A stretch of DNA of 8,165 nt, taken from Hungateiclostridiaceae bacterium UBA1305 (GTDB lineage Bacteria; Bacillota; Clostridia; Acetivibrionales; DTU013). Positions 1 through 6,280 of the stretch are shown here, one piece after another. The stretch lies in contig DBTX01000017.1 of the NCBI GenBank assembly GCA_002307275.1, positions 1 through 8,165 of the forward strand. Direction: 5' to 3'. The notes below the pieces were generated by a model, which was given only the letters and a program-made list of their open reading frames with translations, did no database searches and was not told where the DNA came from. Position 1 is the first letter of the stretch; each line of letters begins with the position of its first letter. Made by a program: the position numbers and the translations under genes.

Positions 1-173
1 TTGATCCTGCGTTGGACAGCCTCGTTATTGCGTCGGGCAGCCTCCTCAGTCAAAAGTGCAGCCAAGTTCTCGTTGAATGCCGCGTCACGGTCAGTAAATT
101 CTCTGTACTTGCTAAATGTGGGGAGTTTAAGGCCGTTTGCCAAGGCTGAGATTTGTTCATCGTAGTCAATCAT
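1..173 (-). CDS. istB: IstB, IS21-family transposition helper ATPase (N-terminal fragment, cut by window edge)
   Basis: The minus-strand frame starts at ATG 173-171 and stays open to the window edge, giving about 57 residues. It begins MIDYDEQISALANGLKLPTF and continues with a charged helix rich in Glu, Ala and Arg. This is the usual N-terminus of IstB: a helical region with the L-K-L-P-T element before the AAA+ ATPase core. IstB is the DnaC-like ATP-binding partner that helps the IstA transposase choose and capture target DNA. The Walker motifs lie outside the window and cannot be checked. The start codon overlaps the end of istA by 8 bases (166-173), the coupled arrangement typical of IS21 elements, which supports both the start and the family. 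The gene may or may not be complete beyond position 1. Confidence 0.85.
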   Translation of the reverse strand, partial: MIDYDEQISALANGLKLPTFSKYREFTDRDAAFNENLAALLTEEAARRNNEAVQRRI

Positions 174-942
174 TGCCGCCACCCCCGATCAAGCGGTCAT
201 ACATTGAAAGATCCCGATGTTTGATTTCAAAACTATCATACGGTTTTGGAGCCTGCTCGGCAAGATAAAACTGCACAAGCTGAAATGTCGGGCTGCCTGT
301 TTTGTTAGCCGCCTCAATCGCGCTGAGCGTTCGCTCCCGCCCAAGCCCCCGCCCGTCCAACAGAATATCGACGAGCTGCCTTTTGGCGTCGCTCCCTGGG
401 CACAGACGCAAGAACTCCGCGCATTGCGTGGGCATAACCCCGCGTGTTATTGGAACTGCCTGTTCTACTGCGCGCGGTTTCCTGGACAGTGCGACCAGAT
501 AATGGTCGAGCACATACTGGTCCTGTCCCTTGACATTGATTTTATCATGCTTATGGAGAAGTTCTCCCCGCCAATAAATCTCAACATAATACGGAGAGAC
601 GCGCATGGAAACATCCCGACCAACATATCCGTGCGGGACGGAATAACGGACGCCACCGAAAGTAACGGTCTGATCCGGCTTCACCCTCGCTTTGTATGTA
701 TCGCAGATGTCCAACGGCGTCTTGGGCAGTGGTCGGAGTGTTTTGCGCTCGTTATCCAAGTCCTCCGAAATACTGTTTTTATGTCCGCGCACCTTGTGAG
801 TTTTTATGTACGTGAGAACACTCGCATCCAGATGAGCCTGCAGTTCAGAAAAACTTCCGACTCGCGGCGCAGGGGTGAAGGCTATAGTCCGAATGATATC
901 CACCCCGTTTTCAACATTGGACTTTTCCCAATTATCACAAAT
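166..942 (-). pseudogene. istA: IstA, IS21-family DDE transposase, 5'-truncated (C-terminal half only)
   Basis: This minus-strand frame ends with TGA at 168-166 and encodes roughly the last 255 residues of an IstA transposase, normally about 400-520 residues. It retains the end of the DDE catalytic domain: the segment reading NWEKSNVENGVDII (about 939-889) matches the family's G-N-E-K-x-x-V-E-N block, whose Glu is probably the third catalytic acid. The beta-barrel region follows, with the V-x-Y-S-V-P-H-G-Y-V-G element and a Y-V-L-x-H-Y-L segment. The N-terminal helix-turn-helix and the first two catalytic Asp residues are missing. In frame, homology stops at the palindrome at 923-960 and a TAG follows at 966-964. 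The GTG at 903-901 is therefore an internal valine and not a true start. The copy cannot be an active transposase unless the junction is an assembly error. Confidence 0.85.
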
Positions 943-1063
943 TTGTGATAATTGGGAAAAAGGCTATGATGAGGAAAGAGTACGTAAGCTAATGGGCGGG
1001 AAATTACTTTCAGAAAAGGCAGTAGAAAACGGTACAATTTCATGTTCAACAAGTATCGGATAA
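920..1063 (+). pseudogene. C-terminal remnant of an unidentified protein, weakly like M19 membrane dipeptidase
   Basis: A plus-strand frame crosses the palindrome and ends with TAA at 1061-1063. From Asp at 920 it reads D-F-S-Q-L-S-Q-I-C-D-N-W-E-K and then GYDEERVRKLMGGKLLSE, followed by a short polar tail. The spacing of Asp-Phe, Leu, Gly-Tyr-x-Glu-Glu, Arg-Lys and Gly-Gly resembles the last helices of M19 (renal-type) dipeptidases, which commonly end G-Y-S-E-E-D-I-x-K-I-L-G-G-N. Here Lys replaces the usual Asn, and the ending is atypical. Everything upstream of about 920 on this strand is antisense to istA, so no complete gene can exist here. The family call rests on one short segment and is tentative. 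The alternative is a chance open frame. Confidence 0.33.
923..960. repeat. Perfect 38-bp palindrome at the istA truncation point
   Basis: The left arm 923-941 reads TTTTCCCAATTATCACAAA and 942-960 is its exact reverse complement, with no spacer. Identity stops abruptly on both sides (C922/A961 and A921/G962 do not pair). The arm is translatable on either strand as SQLSQICDNWEK. On the minus strand it leads into the istA remnant, and on the plus strand into an unrelated tail. No T-tract follows and it does not sit downstream of a complete gene, so it is not a normal terminator. A fold-back duplication at a rearrangement, or an amplification/assembly chimera, explains it better. Confidence 0.9.
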
Positions 1064-1118
1064 ATATTGCTTTTCAAAAAAGGTTAGGCCATTGGGAATA
1101 GATATTGAACATAAAACA

Positions 1119-1147
1119 TTAGAACTTTTTCCATTTTGCTGTACAAT
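1119..1147 (+). promoter_or_regulatory. Candidate sigma-A promoter for the GH78-GH2 unit
   Basis: TACAAT at 1142-1147 is a good -10 element. Seventeen bases upstream, TTAGAA (1119-1124) is only a poor -35. The expected transcript would start near 1154 and carry a leader of about 60 nt. No other convincing pair was found between 1064 and 1215, an AT-rich stretch that otherwise holds no gene. The weak -35 would fit activator-dependent expression, but no operator was identified with confidence. Confidence 0.35.
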
Positions 1148-1186
1148 AGAAGTGTGTTTATCTAACTGCCGCGATTCATAGAAAGG

Positions 1187-1211
1187 ATACTACCGGATAG
1201 TATAAGGGGGG
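1187..1211 (+). promoter_or_regulatory. Small hairpin abutting the ribosome binding site of the GH78 gene
   Basis: ATACTA (1187-1192) and TAGTAT (1198-1203) form a 6-bp stem with a 5-nt loop. The stem ends exactly where the purine-rich Shine-Dalgarno AAGGGGGG (1204-1211) begins, four bases before ATG 1216. The Shine-Dalgarno sequence clearly decides the start codon. The AT-rich stem is weak, and its role, whether translational modulation or an operator half-site pair, is only a possibility. Confidence 0.4.
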
Positions 1212-1215
1212 TAAA

Positions 1216-3048
1216 ATGAACAATGTACAATGGAAGGCAAAATGGATCACAGAAGAGCGCTTTGCGCATCTGAAAACGATCAATGTTTTTCACAAACAAA
1301 TGGACAACTGTAAACTGCCTGAACACAGGGAAGATTTAAAAAATCACCATATGCTGCTGCGGAAACAATTTCATGTAACAAAAACATTGGGCGTGTATAT
1401 CAATATTACGGCAGACGATTATTACAAGCTTTACATAAATGGCAGCTTTGTGGGTCAGGGGCCTGCTCCTTCCTATCATTTTCATTACTGCTTCAACAGA
1501 TATGATATTTCAAACTATCTGCTGCCCGGAACGAATACCATAGCCGTACATGTCTACTATCAGGGTCTCATCAACAGGGTATGGAACAGCGGTGATTACA
1601 GGCAGGGAATGATTGCAGAAGTATACATGGAAGACAAATTGATTTTATGTACGGATTCTACGTGGAAATATTCATTGGCTGGAGAATATGTAGGGAAAGA
1701 GATTTTCGGTTATGAAACGCAATATGCTGAAGATATTGACAGCAGGCTGAAAGTGGCAGGCTGGAAGGAACAGGACTTTAATGATCTGTTGTGGAAGAAT
1801 GCATGTGTGAAGCACTCAGATGATCATCAGCTTGTTTTACAGGAAACTCCCCATCTTGATGTTTATGAAATCAAACCAACGGTAACAAAACAGCTTGGGG
1901 AGGGACATTATTTGCTGGACTTCGGCCATGAAATTACCGGTCAGCTTAAAGTGAGGGCATGCGGTAAATCGGGGCAGATCGTTGAAATAATGTGCGGCGA
2001 AGAGCTCGAAGAGGGAAAAGAAGATAACGTTCGCTGCAATATGCGCTGCAACTGTAATTATAGAGAAAGATGGATTATGTCGGGAAAGGAAGATCTTCTC
2101 GAATATTTCGATTATAAAGCATTCCGTTATGCGGAAATCATAGCGCCACCCGATGCTTTACTCAAAGAAAGCTTTTCTGCCATTGTCAGACATTATCCGA
2201 TGGATGAAAGCAAATGTACTTTCAACTCTTCAGAACCTCTTCTTAATGATATATGGAGATTATGTAATAATGGTGTAAAATATGGTTCGCAAGAGGTCTT
2301 TGTTGATTGTCCAAGCAGGGAAAAAGGGCAATATCTTGGCGATGCTACAGTTACAAGTCATGCCCATCTTTATCTTTCCGGAGATTTGAGGCTCTTTAAA
2401 AAATCGCTGGAGGATTTTGCCCGTTCTTCACGCATATGTCCAGGATTGATGGCTGTTGCACCATGCAGTTTTATGCAGGAAATTGCCGATTTTTCACTCC
2501 AATGGCCGTTTCAGCTTTTAAATTATTACATGCAAAGTGGTGATCTGGAATTTTTAAGAAAGATGTATCCGGTTGCAGAGAATGTTCTGGCATATTTCGG
2601 GAAATACCGGCGGGAAGACGGCTTGCTTGAAAATGTAAAGGAAAAGTGGAATCTTGTTGATTGGCCCCAAAATCTGCGTGACGACTACGATTTTGATCTC
2701 TCTGAAGTTGTGGGCGACGGATGTCATAATGTCATTAATGCCTTTTACTGCGGTGCGATTAAAACCGTCAATGAGATCAGAAGGCATTTGGAAATCAGTT
2801 TTACGGATTGTCTTCCGGAAATCAGGGAGGCATACATAAAAGCATTTTACAACAAGGACATCAAAATGTTCCGGGATTCAACGGTTTCCAATCATTGCGC
2901 ACTTCATTCCAACATCTTGCCGCTGTTTTTCGGACTTGTACCAGAAGAGGCTGAAAGGAGCATTGCAGACTTTATCAGAAAAAAAGGAATGCATTGCGGC
3001 GTATATAATACATACTTCCTCCTGAAGGGATTGGCGAATTCAAGCTGA
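1216..3048 (+). CDS. GH78 alpha-L-rhamnosidase, frame interrupted before the catalytic base
   Basis: This is a cytoplasmic glycoside hydrolase of family GH78, expected to release terminal alpha-L-rhamnose with inversion. Domains in order are an N-terminal segment with K-A-K-W-I (residues 7-11), a lectin-like beta-sandwich around 56-118 (ADDYYKLYINGSFVGQGPA), the rhamnosidase beta domain at about 215-325 (LLDFGHEITGQLKV), and the start of the (alpha/alpha)6 catalytic barrel from about 333. The motif DCPSREKGQYLGDA at 364-377 aligns with the catalytic-acid region of Bacillus RhaB: Asp364, Glu369 (predicted general acid) and Asp376 are conserved, with Tyr373 where RhaB has Trp. There is no signal peptide. 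The start is fixed by the AAGGGGGG ribosome binding site. The frame ends at TGA 3046-3048 after 610 residues, but GH78 homology resumes at once in the -1 frame, consistent with loss of one base near 3030. Repaired, the protein would be 724 residues. As read, it lacks the predicted catalytic base and is probably inactive. Confidence 0.88.
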   Translation: MNNVQWKAKWITEERFAHLKTINVFHKQMDNCKLPEHREDLKNHHMLLRKQFHVTKTLGVYINITADDYYKLYINGSFVGQGPAPSYHFHYCFNRYDISNYLLPGTNTIAVHVYYQGLINRVWNSGDYRQGMIAEVYMEDKLILCTDSTWKYSLAGEYVGKEIFGYETQYAEDIDSRLKVAGWKEQDFNDLLWKNACVKHSDDHQLVLQETPHLDVYEIKPTVTKQLGEGHYLLDFGHEITGQLKVRACGKSGQIVEIMCGEELEEGKEDNVRCNMRCNCNYRERWIMSGKEDLLEYFDYKAFRYAEIIAPPDALLKESFSAIVRHYPMDESKCTFNSSEPLLNDIWRLCNNGVKYGSQEVFVDCPSREKGQYLGDATVTSHAHLYLSGDLRLFKKSLEDFARSSRICPGLMAVAPCSFMQEIADFSLQWPFQLLNYYMQSGDLEFLRKMYPVAENVLAYFGKYRREDGLLENVKEKWNLVDWPQNLRDDYDFDLSEVVGDGCHNVINAFYCGAIKTVNEIRRHLEISFTDCLPEIREAYIKAFYNKDIKMFRDSTVSNHCALHSNILPLFFGLVPEEAERSIADFIRKKGMHCGVYNTYFLLKGLANSS

Positions 3049-3389
3049 TATACGAACTCATTGTTTCGGAAGGAGAGCATTCGTGGGCAAATATGCTTAG
3101 GGAGGGAGCAACGACATGCTTCGAAGCATGGGGAAAGGATCAGAAATGGAATACAAGCCTGTGCCATCCCTGGGCAAGCTCACCGATTCCTGTCATTATC
3201 GAGGATATCGTCGGACTGAAACCTGCAAAGCCCGGTTGGGAAGAGATCTGCTTTGCGCCCCGCATTCCTGAGTGTCTTGGAAATCTGTCTTTGAAGCTGC
3301 AAACGCCAAAAGGGGAAGTCACGGTGTTTTATAATGAAGGCAGGATTGATCTGCAGGTGCCGGATGGAGTAATAGTCTACAGGACATGA
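3030..3389 (+). pseudogene. C-terminal part of the same GH78 rhamnosidase, displaced into the -1 frame
   Basis: From about 3030 the frame reads IGEFKLIYELIVSEGEHSWA and continues without interruption to TGA 3387-3389. It contains F-E-A-W-G-K-D at about 3120-3140, whose Glu (codon 3123-3125) sits where GH78 enzymes carry the general base (Glu841 in Bacillus RhaB, from memory). Next come C-H-P-W-A-S-S-P and the final beta-sandwich beginning V-G-L-K-P-A-K-P-G-W. It continues the upstream 610-residue frame directly and is not a separate gene. Its first ATG (3093) has no ribosome binding site at usable distance: the nearest AAGGAG, at 3070-3075, is 17 bases away. Frame 0 has a stop at 3006-3008, so the shift must lie between 3009 and 3046. 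No slippery heptamer occurs there, so programmed frameshifting is unlikely. A real one-base deletion or a sequencing error explains it. Confidence 0.85.
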
Positions 3390-3448
3390 TCATTATTCAT
3401 ATTGCAATAACAGAGCCTGACGGGCTGAAAACGTAACAGGAGGGTAAA

Positions 3449-5884
3449 ATGAATCAGGGGAGGAATATACAAAAACTAAATCTGGATTGGAAATTTTTCA
3501 GAGGGGATGAACCAAAGGCCTGGTATAAAGGTCTTGACGACTCCGGCTGGCAGAATGTCACTCTTGGGCATGACTGGTCCGTCACGGAACCGTTCAGTCG
3601 GGAGCATTCAAGCGGAACCGGCTATCTTCCGGGCGGAATCGGATGGTATCGCAGGACATTTCACCTGCCTGCGGAAGCAAAAGGCAAGAAAGTGTCGGTT
3701 ACCTTTGAAGGTATCTATAATAATTCACAGGTATGGTGCAATAGCTTTTATATAGGAAAAAGACCTTACGGCTATAGCAGCTTTACATATGATATCACTT
3801 ATTTTGCTGCCTTTGGAGATGTGGAAAACGTGATTTGCGTCAAGGTGAATCATAAAGATATTGCAGATTCAAGATGGTTCACCGGTTCAGGCATTTACAG
3901 GAATGTGGTTTTGGCTGTTATGGATCCCGTCCATTTTGACAATAATGGCGTATTCATTACGACACCTGAGGTTTCACGCGAGCAGGCGACGGTGGTAATC
4001 AATACCCGCATGTCAAATGAAACAGAGACGGCGGTGGACGTAGATATCAAAACATCAATTCTGGATGAAAAAGGGAACGTTATTGCCGTGACACAGGTTA
4101 CAATAGCTTTGCAAAGCCGAGCCGGGACGGAGGCAGAGGCAGAGGCATGGCAAGGAGAACGGGCGACAGCAGGGGCGGTTGTTAAACAGAGGCTCCAGGT
4201 ACCGGATCCCCGGCTATGGTCACCGGATACGCCATACCTGTACACCGTGCTGACTGAGATCGTCAAAAACGGGAAGGTTATCGACCAGGTTTATACACCT
4301 GTCGGAATCCGGTGGTTTTCTTTTGACGCGGACAAAGGCTTTTTCCTTAATGATGTGAATATGAAAATCAAGGGCGTCTGCGTTCATCATGATGCCGGCT
4401 GCCTAGGTGCCGCTGTTCCGGAAAAGGTGTGGATCAGAAGATTGGAGAGCCTGAAAGAAATGGGGTGCAATGCCATCCGTATGAGTCACAATCCTCCGGC
4501 GCCGGGTTTGCTGGATCTCTGTGACAGAATGGGCTTTCTGGTGATGGATGAAGCCTTTGACGAATGGGAGGGAGTAAAAAACAAATGGTCCACCGGGCAC
4601 AATGTATATCCTCCCAAACATTTCGGATATTATGAGGATTTCCCCCAATGGGGTGAAACAGACATAAAAGGAATGGTTTTACGGGACAGAAACCATCCAT
4701 CCATTATATTGTGGAGTATAGGCAATGAAGTGGATTACCCGAATGATCCCTATTGCCATCCGTCTTTCCAAACCATGACGGGGAATAATGACGCCAACAA
4801 GCCGGCGGCGGAAAGAGAATATGATCCGGATAAACCGAATGCCGAAAGGCTTGCAGTTATTGCCAGACGTTTGGTCCGGTATGTGAAGGAATGTGACACG
4901 ACAAGACCTGTCACCGCGGCCGTCGCATTCCCGGAACTGTCCAATCTGACGGGATATTCCGCAGCGCTGGATGTGGTGGGTTACAATTACAAGGAACATT
5001 TATATGAGGAAGATCATCGGAAGTACCCGGACAGGGTTACTTACGGCAGTGAAAATGGTTCAAGTATGGAAGCATGGAATGCAGTAAGGAATAACGATTA
5101 TATATGTGCCCAGTTTATCTGGACAGGGATTGATTATCTGGGAGAAGCTCAGGGGTGGCCTGTGCGGGCAGCACAATCCGGGTTTTTAAATCTGGCCGGG
5201 TATAAAAAGACAGGGTATTTTTATCGCAAGAGCTTATGGAACTCTGAACCAATGGCTTATCTGGCTGCCCGTAAGAAGTGTGAAGAAGCGCCTGATGAAG
5301 GGCGCCGGAGGAATATCGGAGAGCCTCATTGGAATTGGAGAACAGGTGAGAAAATCGAGGTTATCTGCTATACCAACTGTGAAGAGGCGGAACTGTTCAT
5401 CAATGGCAAACCGGCAGGAAGCAAAAGGCTGGAGGATTTTCCTCAGCAGTACCTGGTGTGGGAAGTGGATTTTGAAGAAGGAACCTTATGTGTATCTGCG
5501 AAAAACAGGGATGGGAGGACCTCCGCCTGTGAACTGGTTACTGTGACAGGTGCGCAGAAACTGGCGATGCATGCGGATGCTTCAGTGCTTTTGGCAGACG
5601 GTCAGGATATGGCACACCTGGATATCCAGATTCAGGATGATTCCGGGCGGCTTGTTTACATGGCGAACGACATGATAAAGATCTCACTGGAAGGCCCCGG
5701 GGAGATACTCGGTATTGAAAACGGGGATGTTTGCGATCTGGAACCTTACAGCTCCAGGAAAAGGAAAGCATGCAACGGGAAGCTCCTGGCCTATGTGAGG
5801 GCAAAGACCGCCGTGGGGCGAATCATCATCAGAGCCGATGCATCGGGGCTGGAACCTGCTGCTGTAACCATCGATACGTACTGA
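3449..5884 (+). CDS. GH2 family glycosidase, probably cytoplasmic beta-galactosidase
   Basis: This is an 811-residue glycoside hydrolase family 2 enzyme that retains configuration and cleaves a terminal beta-linked sugar. Domains in order are the sugar-binding jelly roll (about 1-160, with G-I-G-W-Y-R-R-T-F), an immunoglobulin-like sandwich (about 163-283), the TIM barrel (about 285-610), and two C-terminal beta domains (about 635-700 and 713-805, the latter with G-P-G-E-I-L-G-I-E-N-G-D). The acid/base is Glu427 in WSIGNEVDY and the nucleophile is Glu535 in TYGSENGSS. R-M-S-H-N-P-P at 344-350 and W-T-G-I-D-Y-L-G-E at about 564-572 are further family landmarks. The Asn-x-Lys motif that marks beta-glucuronidases is not seen after the nucleophile; the region reads SGFLNLAGYKKTGYFYRKSLW-like, as in beta-galactosidases. 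Exact substrate remains inferred. There is no signal peptide. AGGAGGG (3438-3444) sets the ATG. It lies 59 bases after the GH78 gene without a terminator, so the two are probably cotranscribed. Confidence 0.93.
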   Translation: MNQGRNIQKLNLDWKFFRGDEPKAWYKGLDDSGWQNVTLGHDWSVTEPFSREHSSGTGYLPGGIGWYRRTFHLPAEAKGKKVSVTFEGIYNNSQVWCNSFYIGKRPYGYSSFTYDITYFAAFGDVENVICVKVNHKDIADSRWFTGSGIYRNVVLAVMDPVHFDNNGVFITTPEVSREQATVVINTRMSNETETAVDVDIKTSILDEKGNVIAVTQVTIALQSRAGTEAEAEAWQGERATAGAVVKQRLQVPDPRLWSPDTPYLYTVLTEIVKNGKVIDQVYTPVGIRWFSFDADKGFFLNDVNMKIKGVCVHHDAGCLGAAVPEKVWIRRLESLKEMGCNAIRMSHNPPAPGLLDLCDRMGFLVMDEAFDEWEGVKNKWSTGHNVYPPKHFGYYEDFPQWGETDIKGMVLRDRNHPSIILWSIGNEVDYPNDPYCHPSFQTMTGNNDANKPAAEREYDPDKPNAERLAVIARRLVRYVKECDTTRPVTAAVAFPELSNLTGYSAALDVVGYNYKEHLYEEDHRKYPDRVTYGSENGSSMEAWNAVRNNDYICAQFIWTGIDYLGEAQGWPVRAAQSGFLNLAGYKKTGYFYRKSLWNSEPMAYLAARKKCEEAPDEGRRRNIGEPHWNWRTGEKIEVICYTNCEEAELFINGKPAGSKRLEDFPQQYLVWEVDFEEGTLCVSAKNRDGRTSACELVTVTGAQKLAMHADASVLLADGQDMAHLDIQIQDDSGRLVYMANDMIKISLEGPGEILGIENGDVCDLEPYSSRKRKACNGKLLAYVRAKTAVGRIIIRADASGLEPAAVTIDTY
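4130..4147 (+). repeat. Three in-frame copies of the hexamer GAGGCA
   Basis: Three exact tandem copies of GAGGCA encode the Glu-Ala repeat at residues 228-233 of the GH2 enzyme. They lie in a low-complexity loop (about 223-243) of the immunoglobulin-like domain, just before the conserved P-x-L-W-S-P element. Copy-number change in steps of six bases would keep the frame. The segment looks like an insertion relative to typical GH2 proteins, which is a judgement from memory and not from an alignment. Confidence 0.85.
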
Positions 5885-5906
5885 AAATAATTGTAAAGGT
5901 CGCCTG

Positions 5907-5949
5907 GCTCCGGCGCATGAGGGATATCCTCAGCCGGAGCTTTGCTTTT
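5907..5949 (+). terminator. Strong Rho-independent terminator after the GH2 gene
   Basis: GCTCCGGC (5907-5914) pairs with GCCGGAGC (5933-5940). Inside it, TGAGG (5918-5922) pairs with CCTCA (5928-5932) around a GATAT loop, with a 3-nt bulge (5915-5917) on the left side only. The 13-bp stem is followed at once by TTTGCTTTT (5941-5949). It starts 22 bases after the GH2 stop codon, so it ends the hydrolase transcript and separates it from the transporter operon. Confidence 0.92.
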
Positions 5950-6009
5950 CATATGGAATCCATTCTCCCGCGCTCACTGCTGCTTGTCAGATTCTTTGCT
6001 TTCAATATC

Positions 6010-6049
6010 TGATGTCTTCACCTGGCTGGTGATGTCTTAACATGGCTTG
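6010..6049 (+). repeat. Two tandem 20-bp direct repeats upstream of the transporter promoter
   Basis: TGATGTCTTCACCTGGCTGG (6010-6029) is followed without gap by TGATGTCTTAACATGGCTTG (6030-6049), identical at 17 of 20 positions. A period of 20 bp is close to two helical turns, so equivalent bases face nearly the same side of the DNA. A protein-binding site is possible, or a simple slippage duplication that has since diverged. No coding potential was seen here. Confidence 0.8.
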
Positions 6050-6102
6050 TCTGAATATGGTTTTCAACAAGACGATTTCACAGGAAAATGAACAAATGTC
6101 AT

Positions 6103-6152
6103 AAAAGTATACTCCATTTTACTATCGTATACACAAATAATGCAAAAGTATA
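6103..6152 (+). promoter_or_regulatory. Paired AAAAGTATA elements, possible activator sites
   Basis: AAAAGTATA occurs at 6103-6111 and again at 6144-6152, 41 bp apart start to start, which is about four helical turns. The downstream copy ends only a few bases before the position expected for the -35 box of the transporter promoter. Between them, GTATAC appears at 6107-6112 and 6127-6132. Adjacency to a poor -35 resembles the placement of class II activators such as the AraC-type regulators that often control these sugar operons. The regulator is not in the window and the role is inferred. Confidence 0.4.
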
Positions 6153-6155
6153 GTA

Positions 6156-6183
6156 TTATCCAACAACGTACTGCACATATAAT
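6156..6183 (+). promoter_or_regulatory. Candidate promoter of the ABC transporter operon
   Basis: TATAAT at 6178-6183 is a perfect -10 hexamer. The best -35 at acceptable spacing is TTATCC (6156-6161, 16-bp spacer), which matches the consensus poorly. Transcription would begin near 6190 and leave a leader of roughly 90 nt before the GTG start at 6281. It lies downstream of the terminator at 5907-5949, as needed for an independent unit. The strong -10 with weak -35 suggests dependence on an activator. Confidence 0.5.
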
Positions 6184-6196
6184 TATTTTTGCAGTA
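6169..6196. promoter_or_regulatory. Inverted repeat TACTGCA-N14-TGCAGTA bracketing the -10 box
   Basis: TACTGCA at 6169-6175 and TGCAGTA at 6190-6196 are exact reverse complements separated by 14 bases, with half-sites 21 bp apart centre to centre. They flank the TATAAT at 6178-6183 symmetrically. Such a layout suits a dimeric repressor that blocks RNA polymerase. A related half-site, TGCAATA, recurs at 6207-6213. A stem-loop in RNA is less likely, because only the right arm lies at or after the predicted start of transcription. Confidence 0.45.
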
Positions 6197-6222
6197 TTCA
6201 AGTAAATGCAATATTCAAGTAA
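6191..6222 (+). repeat. Tandem 15-bp repeats in the transporter leader
   Basis: GCAGTATTCAAGTAA (6191-6205) and GCAATATTCAAGTAA (6208-6222) differ at one base and are separated by two bases, giving a 17-bp period. They sit just after the predicted transcription start. The first copy shares its GCAGTA with the right arm of the inverted repeat around the -10 box, so the two patterns may be one composite operator. The remaining bases up to 6260 show nothing further that could be supported. Confidence 0.7.
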
Positions 6223-6280
6223 TCGAGCTGTAAGTAAAGTGCGTGCGAAAAAGTTCTGCTAACTTGGGGGTGTATCGTCT

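Noticed and set aside
217..948. Long open frame on the plus strand opposite istA
   Set aside because: It is antisense to a clearly recognisable IstA sequence, resembles no known protein, and has no ribosome binding site. It is a shadow frame of GC-richer IS DNA.
1130..1140. TCCATTTTGCT here and TCCATTTTACT at 6113-6123 as a shared operator of both transcription units
   Set aside because: One 10-of-11 match between two AT-rich intergenic regions is expected about once by chance, and the positions relative to the two promoters do not agree.
1271..1284. TGAAAACGATCAAT early in the GH78 gene as a cre site
   Set aside because: The left half matches but the right half misses key positions. It is coding sequence, so it was judged too weak to annotate.
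2979..2985. A7 run (A AAA AAA heptamer) in the GH78 gene as a programmed -1 frameshift site
   Set aside because: A -1 slip here runs into TAA at 3006-3008, so it cannot connect the two halves of the enzyme. The needed shift lies downstream, where no slippery heptamer exists.
3093..3389. The C-terminal GH78 piece as a separate 98-residue gene
   Set aside because: It has no ribosome binding site at usable distance, and its sequence directly continues the upstream rhamnosidase domain in the neighbouring frame.
3426..3438. TGAAAACGTAACA before the GH2 gene as a catabolite-responsive (cre) element
   Set aside because: It resembles cre only if one base is inserted. The spacing of the two half-sites is wrong, and it lies inside a short intercistronic gap.
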